From Breoghania sp037026715 (lineage in GTDB: Bacteria > Pseudomonadota > Alphaproteobacteria > Rhizobiales > Stappiaceae): a stretch of 64,000 bases of DNA. Every line of letters starts with the position of its first letter. Position 1 is the first letter of the stretch. Below are positions 63,388 through 64,000 of the stretch, piece after piece. A program made the translations under genes and the position numbers. Below the pieces are notes generated by a model, which saw only the letters and a program-made list of their open reading frames with translations, ran no database searches and was not told the origin of the DNA. The stretch spans positions 124,001-188,000 of the forward strand of contig NZ_JBANCG010000006.1 of NCBI RefSeq assembly GCF_037026715.1, written 5' to 3'.

Positions 63388-64000
63388 TGCGAGCGGTTCG
63401 GCGCGCCTTTCCGGCGGTCTGATGGGCGGAAAGTCGGCGTCTGTCAGCGTCTCTTTCTGAAGCAGCAGCGCGGCCCCGGCCTCAAGGTCGGCGCGGTGTT
63501 CGCGCAGCACCGCCAGCGCGCGTGCGAACGCCGCCTCCACCCTGTCGCGCACCGAAACGTCGATCTCGCGCGATGTCGCCTCCGCGATCTCGCGGTGGTC
63601 CATCATCGGCTGGCCGAACTGGCTCTCGCGCGGCGCGAGATAGACCCGGTTGCCGAGCGTCTCGTCCATGCCGTAGCGCGCCACCATTTCCCGCGCGATC
63701 TCGGTCGCCCTTTGCAGATCGTCGGAAGCCCCGGTCGAGATCTCGCCGAAGATGATCTTCTCCGCCGCCCGTCCGCCCATCAGAACGGCCATGCGCGCTT
63801 CCAGATCCGCCACCGTCATCAGGAAGCGTTCCTCCGTCGGGCGCTGCATGGTGTAGCCGAGCGCGCCCACGCCGCGCGGGATGATCGACACCTTGTGGAC
63901 CGGATCGACGCCTGGCAGGTTGGCAGCCACCAGTGCGTGCCCCATCTCGTGATGGGCGACGCGGGTGCGCTCCTCGTTTGAAAGTACCCGGCTCTTCTTC
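63376..64000 (-). CDS. ftsH: FtsH-type ATP-dependent zinc metalloprotease, C-terminal part
   Basis: The 5' end lies beyond the window, so only the last 207 residues are seen. The M41 peptidase motif is present: RVAHHEMGHALVAANLPG, with HEMGH as zinc site, followed by GGRAAEKIIFGEISTGASDD and AREMVARYGMDETLG. The ending (YLAPRESQFGQPMMDHREIA) differs from the typical housekeeping FtsH of the group, which has a longer C-terminus, so this is probably a paralog. ATPase domain not visible. Confidence 0.85.
   Translation of the reverse strand, partial: KKSRVLSNEERTRVAHHEMGHALVAANLPGVDPVHKVSIIPRGVGALGYTMQRPTEERFLMTVADLEARMAVLMGGRAAEKIIFGEISTGASDDLQRATEIAREMVARYGMDETLGNRVYLAPRESQFGQPMMDHREIAEATSREIDVSVRDRVEAAFARALAVLREHRADLEAGAALLLQKETLTDADFPPIRPPERRAEPLASGA

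Overview
The window is high-G+C, densely coded chromosomal DNA with ATG, GTG and TTG starts and many 4-base start/stop overlaps. Gene content points to an alphaproteobacterium, most likely Hyphomicrobiales (Rhizobiales): a mat malonate locus with a TRAP transporter, a one-piece cysI next to DUF2849 and DUF934 genes, OpgC/OpgH glucan genes, an acetoacetyl-CoA synthetase, and the inverted-repeat intergenic elements common in that group. The genus cannot be fixed from this window. I saw no rRNA, tRNA, CRISPR array, phage or insertion sequence. The DUF302 gene (left edge) and ftsH-like gene (right edge) are cut by the window.

Layout. 1-9.7 kb: DUF302 and YeeE/YedE membrane protein, OpgC-type glucan succinyltransferase, a Crp-like regulator, adenine deaminase, a CYTH-CHAD protein, an orphan BrnA-like antitoxin, a half-size EamA transporter and a RecD-like helicase. 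10-17 kb: a malonate module, with TRAP genes dctP-dctQ-dctM, malonyl-CoA decarboxylase (matA) and malonyl-CoA synthetase (matB) on the minus strand and a divergent GntR/FCD regulator whose probable operator lies in the shared intergenic region. 17-23 kb: a small exported protein, cytochrome b561, then a minus-strand set (MDR dehydrogenase, divergent PTPS, GT4 glycosyltransferase, methyltransferase, GTP cyclohydrolase II) that looks like an uncharacterised pterin-like or pyrimidine-derived biosynthetic pathway. 23-36 kb: OpgH glucosyltransferase, a 1094-residue cyclase/ATPase/TPR regulator, a DUF188 protein, a Uup-like ABC-F protein, a GntR/UTRA regulator with a thiolase, an exported alpha/beta-hydrolase-domain protein and an SDR. 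36-42 kb: sulfur assimilation, cysG-DUF2849-cysI-cysH-DUF934 with a Nudix gene behind it. 42-56 kb: a two-REC GGDEF protein, then a polyamine locus with gamma-glutamyl oxidase, aminotransferase and glutamine-synthetase-like genes on one strand, a second synthetase and potFGHI on the other, and a GntR/FCD regulator between. 56-64 kb: AsmA-family protein, acetoacetyl-CoA synthetase, a GGDEF-EAL protein and a divergent FtsH.

How genes work together. The malonate module would import malonate, activate it to malonyl-CoA and decarboxylate it to acetyl-CoA. The polyamine module would take up putrescine and catabolise it by gamma-glutamylation and transamination. Matching palindromes (TGTGATCACA type) overlap the predicted -10 regions of both synthetase promoters, which suggests the GntR protein represses both arms. 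The sulfur genes reduce APS (CysH has the iron-sulfur cysteine pattern) to sulfide and make the siroheme CysI needs.

Noncoding structure is prominent. At least seven families of inverted-repeat intergenic elements occur, several repeated within the window. In both transporter operons a strong palindrome lies just after the solute-binding-protein gene. The best candidate for an undescribed system is the 18.2-22.9 kb operon, in which three of five predicted enzymes have lost residues that define their families.
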